Origin: Campanula takesimana
Lineage: Eukaryota; Streptophyta; Magnoliopsida; Asterales; Campanulaceae
Assembly: GCA_026119855.1 (NCBI GenBank)
Contig: JAOWBW010001463.1
Coordinates: 1-64,000 of the forward strand
Length of the DNA stretch: 64,000 bases
Direction: 5' to 3'
The notes beneath the pieces were generated by a model. That model saw only the letters and a program-made list of their open reading frames with translations, was not told the DNA's origin and ran no database searches. Position numbers and translations under genes: made by a program. Shown here piece after piece: positions 41,567 through 52,378 of the stretch (position 1 is its first letter; every line of letters starts with the position of its first letter).

Positions 41567-42330
41567 CCTTTTGATTTTTCTTGCTCATGTGGACGGTTGT
41601 CTCGGACGCCAATTTTGATGTTCCTTGGTCAATGTTTCCAATGGACAGAACCGTGAAGGACTTTAGCATATTAAACCTCAAGGTGAAATTATAATCGGGA
41701 TTTGAGAAGAACGCTTCATTAACGGATTGACCTTTTTAAGAAAAACATGATATTTTATTTTAAGAAAGCTTGATCTCCATTTTTTTTGGGAAAGTATTTT
41801 TATTTGAGTAAAAGACTCACACATTTTTTTTTAAGGATTGACCGGGCCAAAGTTGCCTACGTTCCCCTCACCACGAGGGAGGAGGTCCCACGCGATGAGA
41901 GGCTCAGGTCATCGTAGTTCGAATGGATTTAGAATTCTAAGACAATTATGACCTCAGTTGACTTATTACAAACGGGCCTTTTAGTCGGGATGACATGGGA
42001 CAAGATATTACTGGTTTGAGACTGAATGGTACTCACACTAGTCCGAGCTACAAGGGAGATAAGGACAATTGAAATAGTCACCACATGGCGGTGCCAATCG
42101 AGGAGGTCAATGCTTGACCAAGGTATATTACCATGTGGTGCCATGATGCCTAGACTCGAAGGGGGAATGGTCACATGACGACACTAACGGGAACGAGATG
42201 CCACGCGGGGCGCAAAAATTGGTCATCACATGACGGCTCAAGGAAGGAGGCAAAGAGTCACCCTAAGCACTTTTATTTCCTTTCTTACATATATTATTTT
42301 TTTTGGAACTTAATTTTAACGGACACTTTG
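41567..42330 (-). other. Tat2 leader-proximal region with hairpin copy 2
   Basis: 41843-41920 holds another CTACG/CGTAG hairpin (CGTAG read on + at 41913-41917, CTACG at 41858-41862) with a longer apical part. The rest is non-coding, with several CACATG/CCATGTGG repeats at 42080-42240. Confidence 0.5.
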
Positions 42331-42583
42331 GAGGATAACGGGGATCCATCCAAGGACTTGACTGACTTCTTGGAGGATAACAGGGATCCATCCAAGGACT
42401 TGACTGACTTCTTAGAGGATAACAGGGATCCATCAAAGGGCTTGACTGACTTCTTGGAGGATAACATGGATCCATCCAAGGGCTTGACTGACTTCTTGGA
42501 GGATAACGGGGATCCATCCAAGGACTTGACTGACTTCCTGGAGGATAACAGGGATCCCCAAGCTTTGAAAATCAAGTTTTAGC
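42331..42583 (-). repeat. Tandem array, six units of 42 bp
   Basis: GAGGATAAC recurs at 42331, 42373, 42415, 42457, 42499 and 42541. Frames on both strands stay open because 42 is a multiple of three. Confidence 0.92.
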
Positions 42584-42719
42584 CAAGAAAATTAAGGCAA
42601 GAGTGCACAAGTAGAGGCTGTAAATGGAACCTGGACAAGAAGTAATGCAAGGGGACCATTAGAATGTTTCTGCCATGCACAAAATCGTTAATTTGAAACA
42701 TTCAGTGGGCCCACCCAAA

Positions 42720-42735
42720 CTAGCCGTACGGCTAG
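42720..42735. repeat. 16-bp perfect palindrome in the Tat2 leader
   Basis: CTAGCCGTACGGCTAG, the same motif as in its LTRs (43341-43356, and degraded at 35622-35637). Confidence 0.85.
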
Positions 42736-42944
42736 AGAAGTAGCTCCATTATTTTTGCAAATTTTCAGCTTCTGATCATCAAGCCACAGTTAATTACATT
42801 TCCAGAACAGTTTCACTCCCAGAAATCAAAACATAAACATAGAATACACACAAAATATGCACAGAGTCAACAAACGGGTACGGGAGTTTGACCCACATAA
42901 AAGTGTCCCCAACGCTTCTAAAGAGAAGTTTGGAAACACTTTAC

Positions 42945-42962
42945 TCCCCAGCGGAGTCGCCA
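42945..42962 (-). other. Tat2 primer binding site, tRNA-Arg type
   Basis: TGGCGACTCCGCTGGGGA on the - strand, one base from the LTR end; identical to that of Tat1. Confidence 0.88.
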
Positions 42963-42963
42963 C

Positions 42964-44514
42964 TGTAAGATACCCGCGGGAAACGGAGAAAGTTCCCTCG
43001 AGAAATCAAACACGGCACTTTATGTTCAAAAGAAAACGGAGTCGCCACGTTAGTTTAACTTTAAACCCAAACTTAACGAAAAAATGTTAGAGACAAAGGA
43101 TTCAGAGGTCAGGTTACACTTTGGGAAGAACTTAACCGGTAGTTCACCCAAAGTGCCTCGGAAAAACCCAGTCTCCCTAAGTTTGTTAACCAAAATTGTG
43201 CAAGTGTGTGTGTGTGTGTTCTTGAAAATGGGAGAAACTGACTTTTAACAAAATCGGTTAGAAACTTAACATAAAAAGATTGTTTTGAAAACAGTTTAAC
43301 AGGAGAGGGGAAAGACTGAAAAATCACCCCTCTGACCAAACTAGCCGTACGGCTAGGAAGGTCATCCCTGGGGTTTTTTGCAAATTGTCAAAAAATCAGT
43401 CAAGTTTCAGGCAGAAACAGAGCATTCTGCTGAAACTGAACTGTTTTACATTTTTCCAGTTTATTTACTCACACAAAACTTGAATTGAATCATCCCTATG
43501 CTTTTGATCACTAATTAAACACCAAAACAAAAGGTTTTGGGTGTAATCAAGGCAATAATTGGGGAAAAATTAAGAAAGGTGATGAACATGGAATTTGAGC
43601 CAAAATCATCAATTGGATGGTTAAAGATGGAAACTTTAACATCCAAATGGTTGATTCATCCAAGGAAAAGCCTTGGGGAAGTAAGAAATCAACCTTTGGA
43701 TGGATAAAGATTGAGTCTTTACCATACAAAGGGACATTATTGGAGTTAGATCAAAGTTTGAATGATAAAGATTGAAACTTTATCATCCAAACTTGATCAA
43801 TTCACCATAAAATCAACATAAAAGTAAAGACATGAAATTTAACTTGCATAAATTTAAAGACATAATATAAATTGCATAAAAGTAAAGACATAATGTAAAG
43901 TGCATTAATGTAAAGACATAATGTAAAGTGCATAAATGTAAAGAGACATTAAATGATAACAAGCCTTGATCATCTTAGGTTTGAACCCTTGATCATGCAT
44001 AGAACATGAGGGTACCATTGATTCACATCAAGGACTTAGTTCCAATTCATAATATTTGCAAGAATAATAAAGACATAATATAAATAAGGCAAAATGATAT
44101 AGAGTATGAGATGAAGAGAAGATGGGGAGAAGGAGGCCTCACCAATTTTGGTTCTAAAGCCTATCTTCTTTCTCTCTTTTCACTCAAGAATGTATTTGTA
44201 TCCATAATCTGCTCTCAGTTTAGTAGAGTTTACACACACAAATGATTTTTCTCCCCCCCCCCTTCAAATGATCAGCCAAGGGTCCAATTTATAAGGACTG
44301 AGGGTGCCCAAACCATCCGTACGGATTGTCCCCTCTAGTTCCCAAACTATCCGTAGGGCTCAGCCTGGCGAGCTTCTAGATTTTTCCAATTTTAATTCCA
44401 GAATAGTCCTGGAATTTTAGGTTTATCTTAGTGAGGTCTCAGCCTATCATTTTATCCCTGAATGGTGCTAAGAGTTCCTCTAAAGTTGGTTAATTTCAGA
44501 TTGGGGTACTTACA
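42964..44514 (-). repeat. Tat2 5' LTR (1551 bp)
   Basis: Differs from the other LTR by one base in length and scattered substitutions, so insertion is fairly recent. TATAAAT at 44293-44287. CCGTACGG at 44317-44324 and a mutated copy (CCGTAGGG) at 44351. Palindrome at 43341-43356. Primer-site-like TGGCGACTCCG at 43047-43037. Confidence 0.93.
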
Positions 44515-44519
44515 GGATA

Positions 44520-44780
44520 TCACTTTCTAAGGTTCTGGCTATCCTATTCCAAGGTTCTGGCTATCCTATTCAAAGGTTCTGGCTATTAGTCTCAAATGTT
44601 CTTTGCAGCTTTAAAGGTTCTTTCAAAATGCTATCTGGCTATCAAAAACACTACAACTGGCTATCAAAAACACTAGAACTGACACTAAAAGATACACTCT
44701 CACTTACACTAAAAAAACCATATTTTTATTTTTTTTTTCTCACTTGCACAATAAAAAAAAGTATCCAGAAACCTTTATTA
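44520..44780. other. Flank with 21-bp repeats
   Basis: AAGGTTCTGGCTATCCTATTC-type units occur three times at 44530-44590; related CTGGCTATCAAAAACACTA units follow. No gene. Confidence 0.55.
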
Positions 44781-45600
44781 TTTCTATACAGAACCTCTTA
44801 ACTTGATACCCAGAAGGTTTGTTGGTCATGACTTTGTTCAAATATCATTAAAATTATATCCAGAGGGCTTTATTATTGATGTCCAGAACCTTTTGAGTTT
44901 TATATCCAGAATTTTTCTTGGCCATGACTTTCTTAAAATGTGCTTGAAACTCATATCCAAATGACTTTATATATATATCCAAAACAATTTGATATTGATA
45001 TCCAGAAGGTTTGTTGGCCATGACCTTCTTCAAATGTGCTTCAAAACATACATCCAGAAGGCTTTATATTTATATCCAGAACCGTTTGAAAAGTTCCGAT
45101 TATTTACAAAAATGACAACGCACGTTTTTTAAAGAGTTCCGCATATTTACAAAAATGCCACCGCGCTTTTTTAAAACAAAAAATCTTGGGAAAAACACGT
45201 TTTTCTTAACTCATAGGAAAAACGTGTTTTCAAAAAACACGGTGGCATTTTTGTAAATATGTTGAACTTCTTTAAAAAACGCGCGATGTCATTTTTGTAA
45301 ATAATCGGAACTTCTCAACAGTTCTGGATATCAATATAAAGGCTTCTGGATATGAGATTGATAGCCAGAACCTTTGAAAATGATAGTCAGATGGGTATTG
45401 GATATCAATATAAAGTCTTCTGAATATGAGATTGATAGCAGAACCTTTGAAAGTGATAGCCAGAAGGGTTCTCTGGTTCTGGATATCAATATAAAGCCTT
45501 CTGGATATGAGATTGCTAGCCAGAACCTTTGAAAGTGATAGCCAGAAGAGTCCTGGATATCAGTATAAAGCCTTCTGGATATCATTATACAGTCTTCTGG
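44781..45600. repeat. Large imperfect foldback
   Basis: The left arm (44781-45087) has about three units of roughly 100 bp with ATATCCAGAAGG and GGCCATGAC. The right arm (45319-45600) has the inverse, TTCTGGATATCA and AAAGCCTTCTGG. The core, 45088-45318, is a tight inverted repeat with arms of about 110 bp centred near 45205 (GGAAAAACACGTTTTTC against GAAAAACGTGTTTTC). No coding sequence; origin (MITE or Foldback type) uncertain. Confidence 0.75.
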
Positions 45601-45969
45601 AGGTTTTGAAAAACACGTTTTTCCTAACCACTAGGAAAAACGCGTTTTACAAGAGACTAACTCTTTTTAAAAGCACGTTTTTCCTTGGCGTCTTGTAAAA
45701 CGCGTCTTACCCTAGATTTTGGCCTATTATATACCACTAGCAGGTGGGAATAAGCAAATAGCTAACATGAACAAATCTAAATCTGTTTTCTCAAAAAAAA
45801 AAAACAAAAAAAAAAAAACAAATCTAAATCTGTACATCTGTTTTACAACGCCAACCGTGTGTGAACTAACTACGGCTGCAGTTGAAATTGCCAATTAAAG
45901 TTCACACGCCATACCAATACTCATGTTTATTTCACCGGAATTTAGAATTTTCATCACTTTGTAAATTTA
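45601..45969. other. AT-rich spacer
   Basis: Contains two more AAACACGTTTTTCCTAA-type segments (45608-45710), relatives of the foldback core. A-runs at 45796-45818. No gene. Confidence 0.45.
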
Positions 45970-46275
45970 GGGAGAACTCCGTTTTTGTCCATCGTACTTT
46001 GGGTCGTGTTTCACTTTTACCATCAAACTTTATTTTTTTCATTTTTACCATCGTACTACAAACAATTGTGTCATTTTAAACCAAATTCGATATGTTATAC
46101 CCAAATTTGTTTCAATTTTACCATCGTACTACAAACAATGGTGTCATTTTACACCCAAATTTTGTATGAAATGACACCATTGTTTGTAGTACGATGGTAA
46201 AAATGAAAAAAATAAAGTTCGATGGTAAAAGTGAAACACGCCCTAAAGTACAATGGACCAAAACGGAGTTTTCCC
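45970..46275. mobile_element. Foldback MULE-type MITE (306 bp)
   Basis: Long inverted repeats of about 110 bp: GGGAGAACTCCGTTTTTGTC at one end and GGACCAAAACGGAGTTTTCCC complement at the other. Flanking 9-mers GTAAATTTA and ATATATTTA match at 7 of 9, a plausible decayed TSD. Confidence 0.75.
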
Positions 46276-46353
46276 ATATATTTATATTAATAAATGAGTC
46301 ATCATGTCAATTCTATATATCAATGACTATTAGATAATGGATCACGTACAATA

Positions 46354-46620
46354 CTCCCTCGATCCAGAAAGGATTATATTATTTTACTTTCATGTTTGAA
46401 ACTTTACTTATTATTTAATTATTTATATAATTTTTAAAATTACTATTGATATTGATAGTATTTATACTTAATGGTAAAACAATAACATTCTTTTCATATT
46501 GCATAAGAATAATTGGTTTTCCTTCAAATAGTAGTCAAAGTTCAACTGAATTGACCATAAAATTTAGAATGAAACTATCTTCTTAGTAAATACTCCAATT
46601 AGTATAAAAACTTTAAGTCC
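46354..46620. mobile_element. Possible truncated Stowaway-like MITE
   Basis: TA then CTCCCTCGATCCAGAAAGG, a Stowaway-like end. No opposite terminus was found, so the right end is arbitrary. Confidence 0.35.
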
Positions 46621-46789
46621 CGCTTGAGGAATAGCCTATAGAGTTCAGGCCTAAGTTGTAATTAACCCTAATTAGTATAAAAAGAGCCTTACCTCTTAGC
46701 TTAACCAACATTCAATTTTTATTTTTATATGAAAAGTCAAAGTTCAATCGCCATCAATCAAATGCACTTTGAATTATAACTCTATGATA

Positions 46790-47042
46790 CTATCTCCGTC
46801 CCAGAGTATATGTCCATCCTCCAATTTGCACAGAGATTAAGAAAAGTTGGAAGTGATGTAAGTGTTGTGAGTATGAAAAGTGAGATAGGAGAGAGAAGAT
46901 GGGGTAGGGAATAGTATGTCGATTGGTGTTGTGAGTATAAAAGTAAAGTATGAGACAGAATGAGTGGGAGGAATAGTAAGTGGACATATACTCTAGGACA
47001 GACTAAAAGGAAAGGTCGACATATACTCTAAGGCAGAAGGAG
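46790..47042. mobile_element. Stowaway-like MITE with duplicated right end
   Basis: TA then CTATCTCCGTCCCAGAGTAT at the left. At the right ACATATACTCTAGGACAG and ACATATACTCTAAGGCAG appear in tandem. No coding sequence. Confidence 0.65.
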
Positions 47043-47425
47043 AAACTTAAAACATTCACTAATAAAAGATTTTATTAAAAAATAAAAGTAAAACTTTCTT
47101 AAACAATACTCTCTAGATCCATGTGATTGCAATTTTTTTAACCAAAATTATGTTAAATATCCTTCTTTTTTTCATAAAAGATATAAACAATTTAAAGTTG
47201 CTTTTATGAAAAACGTGTTTTTCCATGTGATTAGGAAACTTGAAGTTTCGAAATGCAAAAGGATCGTAATATTTTGTGAATAACTGAAACTTCGGGGGCA
47301 TTGGTATTTTTGTAAATAAGTGAAACTCTGCACGCGAACTAGCTATCAAAAATGACACTACAGTACACTTGAACTAGCACTGAAATCCTCCACGATTGTA
47401 ATGTAGCACGAACTATTAAAAAAAA
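47043..47425. other. AT-rich spacer
   Basis: Contains GAAAAACGTGTTTTTCC and TATTTTTGTAAATAAGTGAA (about 47205-47330), related to the foldback core at 45088. No gene. Confidence 0.4.
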
Positions 47426-47765
47426 TGTTATTTATTAGTGTTTTAGAATTTTTATTAAGTAGGTAGTATTTTAATTTTTTAGAGTGGATTTATGAGATAT
47501 TTTGTTATTTTTGAGTCCTATTATGTTATTATATAGGTTAGGAGTATTTTTAGGTGGTTTTGACTTGTTTTCCAAGTTGTAGGATTCATATAAATTATGG
47601 TCATATGTTAAATCTGAAAGTATAAATTTAATTAACAAAACTAAGTTTGCATTTTACATCTTGTGGGTTTAATCACTGAAGTCTTTAGCTTGTTCAAATC
47701 CTAAAACCATTATTGGTTTAGGTCGATAATGTATTCGGTAGATTATTTGTTTTATTGATTGTTCA
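47426..47765 (+). repeat. Left LTR of the old gypsy-like element
   Basis: About 80 percent similar by eye to 56879-57217. Confidence 0.65.
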
Positions 47766-47980
47766 GCTGAGTTAGTTGGTATCCGAAAATGTGTGATCCT
47801 TGGAAGATTGTCGGTAACAACGAGGACAACAACGACATCTATAAAGTTATTCACTACAAGAATACGTCAAATTAGTAACGGAAATTATTTGCGGAATTTA
47901 GATTGTAAGTAACTAATGATGGAATTATTATGAATCAATAACAATTCCCAGTTGGTGGAGTCCATTTCATAGGACCATTC

Positions 47981-48364
47981 GTGACTAATTTATTAACGAC
48001 TAACACAGCTAATACAAAAACAATGCACTCAGCCTCTCAGCCCAACACCATTTTTAGGTCACAATCCAATTCAGTTGTTTCATGCGGTCATCGGAGGAGA
48101 TTGGGGGAGAGAAAGAGAGGCAAGGTGCTCCCACCGTCGAGTTTGTCAGCCGCTGCCGTCATCCTTACCTCACCGCCATGTTCATCAGCCTTGTACGGTG
48201 CCATCGCCATCCTCATGCCTTATCATCGACGGTCTCTTCTGGTTTCAATAGTGGCCTCGTCTCCTATCATCACCGAACTAGGGCTTATAGGTAAATCGTC
48301 CGCCTCTTTCTCTCTCATGTTCTCAGCTTCATACATCTTCTTGACAGATCATTGTTGGATCTGA
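47981..48364 (+). CDS. Hypothetical 127-aa ORF in the CACTA element
   Basis: Ser- and Ile-rich, no domain recognised. It lies near the left end where CACTA elements may carry a promoter or captured exons. AGGTAAATC at 48290 could be a 5' splice site and the following 400 bp are AT-rich like an intron. Very uncertain; it could be chance. Confidence 0.2.
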   Translation: MTNLLTTNTANTKTMHSASQPNTIFRSQSNSVVSCGHRRRLGERKRGKVLPPSSLSAAAVILTSPPCSSALYGAIAILMPYHRRSLLVSIVASSPIITELGLIGKSSASFSLMFSASYIFLTDHCWI

Positions 48365-50093
48365 AAAATGAAGGATAAAACCCTAGAATTTTAATTCCTC
48401 TTTTGTGATTTTTCTAATTTGAATATAGAATTGGTTTCTATCTGCACTCTTTGAATTTCTGAGTTCACAATATTTAGAGTATCTCTTTACATTTCTTACT
48501 CTGAGGCTTCTAAGGGTGAGAAAAATTAGTTAATTTTCTGTTTTGTATGTCATTTAAGTGGAAAATTTGCTAGATGCAAATTGATTGAACATTGTGTGAG
48601 ATGTTTATGCTGATTGGATGTTTTCTCTGTGTTATCTATCATAGTTCTTTTCCCACTTTGTATGTGTTTTTTGAATTATTGGCTTTCTAACTAGTATTGA
48701 AATATTGGTGATTCATTGAGTAATGTGTTATTTTTCTGTAGTTAAGGTATGTTTGCTACATTTCATCTATTTTTTTTATCAATTTATTTCTTATGATCTT
48801 GCTTTTATGTGAGACTTTGAATTTGGATTGTTTCAAGCAAATGACATGTTGCAGCATAGCCTGGTCCTATGTCAAATACTTTAGTAGAAGTTGTCCATGG
48901 AACTCAATCGTGAGGTCACAGGTGTTCCATTGGTACAAGTGCTTTATATCCTACCGATACTTAGTTGCTAACACCATCTTCTAATTGGTTTTTTAATGAA
49001 GCTCAACAACATTTTCTGGCACTGCAGATATCAGAAAGAATGAAGTTGATCCTTGAAACCTTCTGACCCCATTTTATATACCATCTATGTAATGCATCAT
49101 ATACAAGGGATAAATGAGATGTTACGATGTTCTTTTGAACATTGGTAAGAAGTTTTTTTTATCATCGCAACAAAGAATACGATACGTTATTTGCCTCTAT
49201 GTTGGATGGATTAAATGACTTCACTTTATTAGTTCAATGAGTCGTTTTGTGCCTTTTTGCAGGAAATAGTTATTACACACTGGACTAGTTCAAAGTCAAG
49301 TGCACATTTAGCAATTTTTGGCAAGTCTCTTTAAAGTTATATGTAATGAGGTTTGTCTATTTTACATTGGTAACGGTGAACATGAGTTTTGATTATTTTT
49401 GTAATTCGTCCTAGTGCAATGCCTGATTTAACGATTTTCGAGTTTTAGTTGATATTGTACATAGACATTTTTTTTTTTGCAGTTGCTTCCCATGTAAAGA
49501 AATTGGACGACGAAAGTTAGGTTCCATGCTCGTTGAACTTGAACCATGATCCAGATATCTTCAGTTGAAGATTTTTTATTGTTTATTCAATATGTTTTCT
49601 ATAGATTATGAGATTCCCATTATTGATCTCACCCCCAACTTGGACCCCTAATTGGGACATCAAGAACAGCCATTCTCTTATTTTGTTTATATTGGGGTAA
49701 CATTATTTTTATTTGGTTCTCACTTGGTCGTAGTACAGGAATTTCAATCTCACCTCGTTTACTTTAATACTCTGGAGGTACTTTATTCCTTTGCACGAAA
49801 GAAAATTCTTCTAATATCAATATTTCTGCTAGCAATCGTACAAGTATACTAGCGTCTAGCAATTGTACAATTATTTTTACTACTAGAATCGTGGAGTATG
49901 AATGAATATTAAGCCATGGTTATCTGGTTTCTTAGGACTACGGGAGTGGACTGGTGCAGTTCAACTATAACAAGCGATATAAGTTTGTTTTTTGGAGCCA
50001 TTTGATAATGTTCACTCCGATATATCTAAATCCCCTCTATCTCTTTCACTATATAAGATGATCATTTGTCCTCTTTCACTACATCTTGTAGGC
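48365..50093. other. CACTA interior without recognisable genes
   Basis: AT-rich with several polypyrimidine-AG sites that look intron-like (TTTTTTTGCAG at 49468-49480, TTTTTGCAG at 49253-49261). No conserved protein segment was found. Confidence 0.35.
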
Positions 50094-50101
50094 ATTGACA
50101 G

Positions 50102-50945
50102 CAGTGGCGGATCTACACATTTATATTTGGTGGTGCCTATTTTTTTAAAAAAAAAATTGACGGGAAACTAAGATGCACGGGGGTTCGGGGGCAGCGGCCC
50201 CGAATTTTTTTTTGAGCAATATCGGGACATTCTTTCACTAAAAATGCATACTGCTAAAGAGAATGAAATGCACACTGCTAAAGAACATAGATTGACATTC
50301 TTTCAAACAGCTAATGTGCAAGGAAACTAACACCCAGTAAATCAGAGGATCAAGCATTAAAAACCAGAAGAGTAACCCTTAATTCAATCTTCACTAAAAA
50401 TTAAAAGCTTCTCACAACAATTGAGCAAACATGACCCAATAACAATAAGACAGTGATGGAATCCAAGAGACAAGAAAGGAACTGAATTACAGTTCGATTT
50501 AGCATCCATTTTGATTGTTCAATCCAAGTTAGCACCAAAATCAAGAAGAAAATCATGATAGTGAAATCAATTTTAGGGGTTAGGGTTTACCTTTGATTGG
50601 ATTTTTTCTTGATTTCTTGAGGGGGCTGTGGAGGGGGAATATCGCCATCCATTCCGGCGATGGTGGCGGACTGCGGTGGCTGTGTGGGGGCGGCGGCGAC
50701 GCCGGAACAGGGAGAGGAGAGTCCGAGCGACGCGAGCGGCGACCTGCAGTTCGTCGTCCTTCTGTTTTTTTTTTTTTGTGTTCACTTGTAAACGCGTTAT
50801 GCATATAAGGATATAAGCGTATTTCTGAGTTTTTTTTTTTTTTTAAATACCAAAATTCCAAAACGATGTCGTTTTGGCAAAAAAAAAAAAAAAAAAATTT
50901 ACCGGTGCCTGGGCACCGTTAGGCACAAGGGTGAGTCCGCCACTA
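50102..50945. mobile_element. hAT-type MITE (844 bp) nested in the CACTA
   Basis: Perfect 8-bp TSD ATTGACAG (50094-50101, 50946-50953). Ends CAGTGGCGGATC and GAGTCCGCCACTA resemble Tip100-group hAT ends. A GC-rich core (50620-50760) produces short frames on both strands, but no transposase is seen. Confidence 0.88.
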
Positions 50946-50953
50946 ATTGACAG

Positions 50954-51641
50954 TCAACTACTTATTTTACTTAACATGCCATTGCATGTCATGCGTGCTT
51001 ACTATGTTTTGATGTTATTTTCTTTATTTTCTCTTAAATCATCATTGAAGTTCTACTAAGGATAAAAAATGATGTTGCTATTAGTACTTAAAATCTAATC
51101 ATCATTTCTTTCAGTTGCTGGAATTATCCTGAACGAGGGACATTTACGGTAGATAATAGGGATAGATTTCGAGATATTGGAAGGGACGGTCGAGAAAGGG
51201 AATGAGACAGAAGTTCAGCCAAGATGACTCTGTTTTCGTGCAAGTACCTTGGAGTTAAAGAAGTCTGTATTGGATGTTTTAACTCTATTACATTATAATA
51301 GACACATTTTGCTGTGTTGTAATCTAAAAGACAGTGTGTATGTTGAAGTGTAAAATTTTATGCAAATATAATCACTTTTTGTAAATATTTTTTTTTTGAA
51401 TTTCAGCTAATTAATTACTCACGGAATCCTGATGGAACTGTTGTAAGCATTTGCTGACAGACATTTATTCACGGATCACTTCGTCAGTAAAATTTACTTA
51501 CGGTCGTAACTAAAACTAGGGACAAACTTTTTAGCAAGGGATCATACACCTAAGGATTCTGTCAGTAATTAAATTTAGTCACGGAAATATAATGATCACT
51601 GATGGAATTTTCCGTTAGTAATTGCCTTAATTCTTGTAGTG
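50954..51641. other. Right part of the CACTA element
   Basis: AT-rich; the last 230 bp hold subterminal repeats (ATTACTCACGGAA, TTTAGTCACGGAA, TTCCGTTAGTAATTGCC). Confidence 0.5.
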
Positions 51642-52378
51642 ATTCATGCAATCAGTAGTCGATTGGGTCATGCTCAACGGAATAAAAAATCCTAGACTTG
51701 GAGTATGAAGAACTGAACAAAGCAAACTAGCGTTATCGACGTCTACAGAAATATAAAGGAATGGGAGATTGGAATCGAGCAGCTGCAGAACAATTGACTA
51801 GGCAGCAACATACGATGTAATCCAAATTTTATGCTGACAAAGCCGATTACTATACTAAAAAAAATAAATTGGAAGCGTGAAGAACTGCATAATATGAACG
51901 TGCTGCTGAAGAACGTCGATGTTCCCACGAAGAACCTCATGCTTAGATTGAGGTATTGTTGCAGAATATTAAGAATAGTGTCAACCCTAGGCAACGGGCA
52001 GGGCTTGCAGAGAACCTATAGGACACGTGGAAAACTCACTCCAAAGTGATCCGTCGGCCGAAAGAAGGGATTCAGATTCAAGCGGATAAGAATGGTTTGC
52101 AGTTGGATCCATAGATCAGAACCCTAAAATTGGAATTCAAGATTTCAAATGAGGGGAAGTTAGTAATAATTTTCTTTCCGTAGATGAAAATACTACTCGA
52201 AACAAAACAAGTTTAGAGTCACATAATAATAATTTGGCTTCGGATGAGGAGAAAGTTATTTCTGAATTAGAGAAAGAATTGGGCGTTATTGAAGGGAAAG
52301 AAGATAATGAGTTGGAACAGACATATACGAGATAATTATGGAAAATTTTACAGAACAAAAGCGTGTTGATGAAGAACG
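51642..52378 (+). pseudogene. Decayed internal region of the old gypsy-like element (first repeat)
   Basis: 51915-52300 resembles 54147-54420: both contain CCCACGAAGA, TATTGTTGCAGAAT, TCAAC and TATAGGACAC followed by CACTCCAAAGTGATCCG. The TRIM lies between the two, so the element had an internal duplication before or at that insertion. Only short frames remain. Confidence 0.45.

Larger units (their letters stand above)
35244..44514 (-). mobile_element. Tat2: large non-autonomous Tat-type element (9271 bp), complete ends
   Basis: Perfect 5-bp TSD GGATA at 35239-35243 and 44515-44519. LTRs 35244-36793 and 42964-44514. A tRNA-Arg-type primer site adjoins the right LTR, and a GAGGGGCTC purine tract adjoins the left one, both on the - strand. 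The 6.2-kb internal region has no gag-pol, only short ORFs, four tandem arrays and RNA hairpins shared with Tat1. It would depend on proteins of an autonomous relative. Confidence 0.93.
47852..51641. mobile_element. Non-autonomous CACTA element (3790 bp)
   Basis: Ends CACTACAAGAATACG and AATTCTTGTAGTG in inverted orientation, with 3-bp TSD ATT (47849-47851, 51642-51644). Subterminal repeats of the AGTNACGGAA / TCACGGAAT type occur at both ends (47875-48000, 51410-51620). No TNPD- or TNPA-like protein is seen. The inside is mostly AT-rich and may include captured sequence. Confidence 0.9.

Noticed and set aside
42175..42582. 135-codon repetitive ORF with LEDNRDPSK repeats
   Set aside because: Product of the 42-bp array; runs against the element's sense strand.
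50573..50861. Arg-rich short ORFs in the hAT MITE
   Set aside because: Overlapping frames in a GC-rich core on both strands; no homology recognised.
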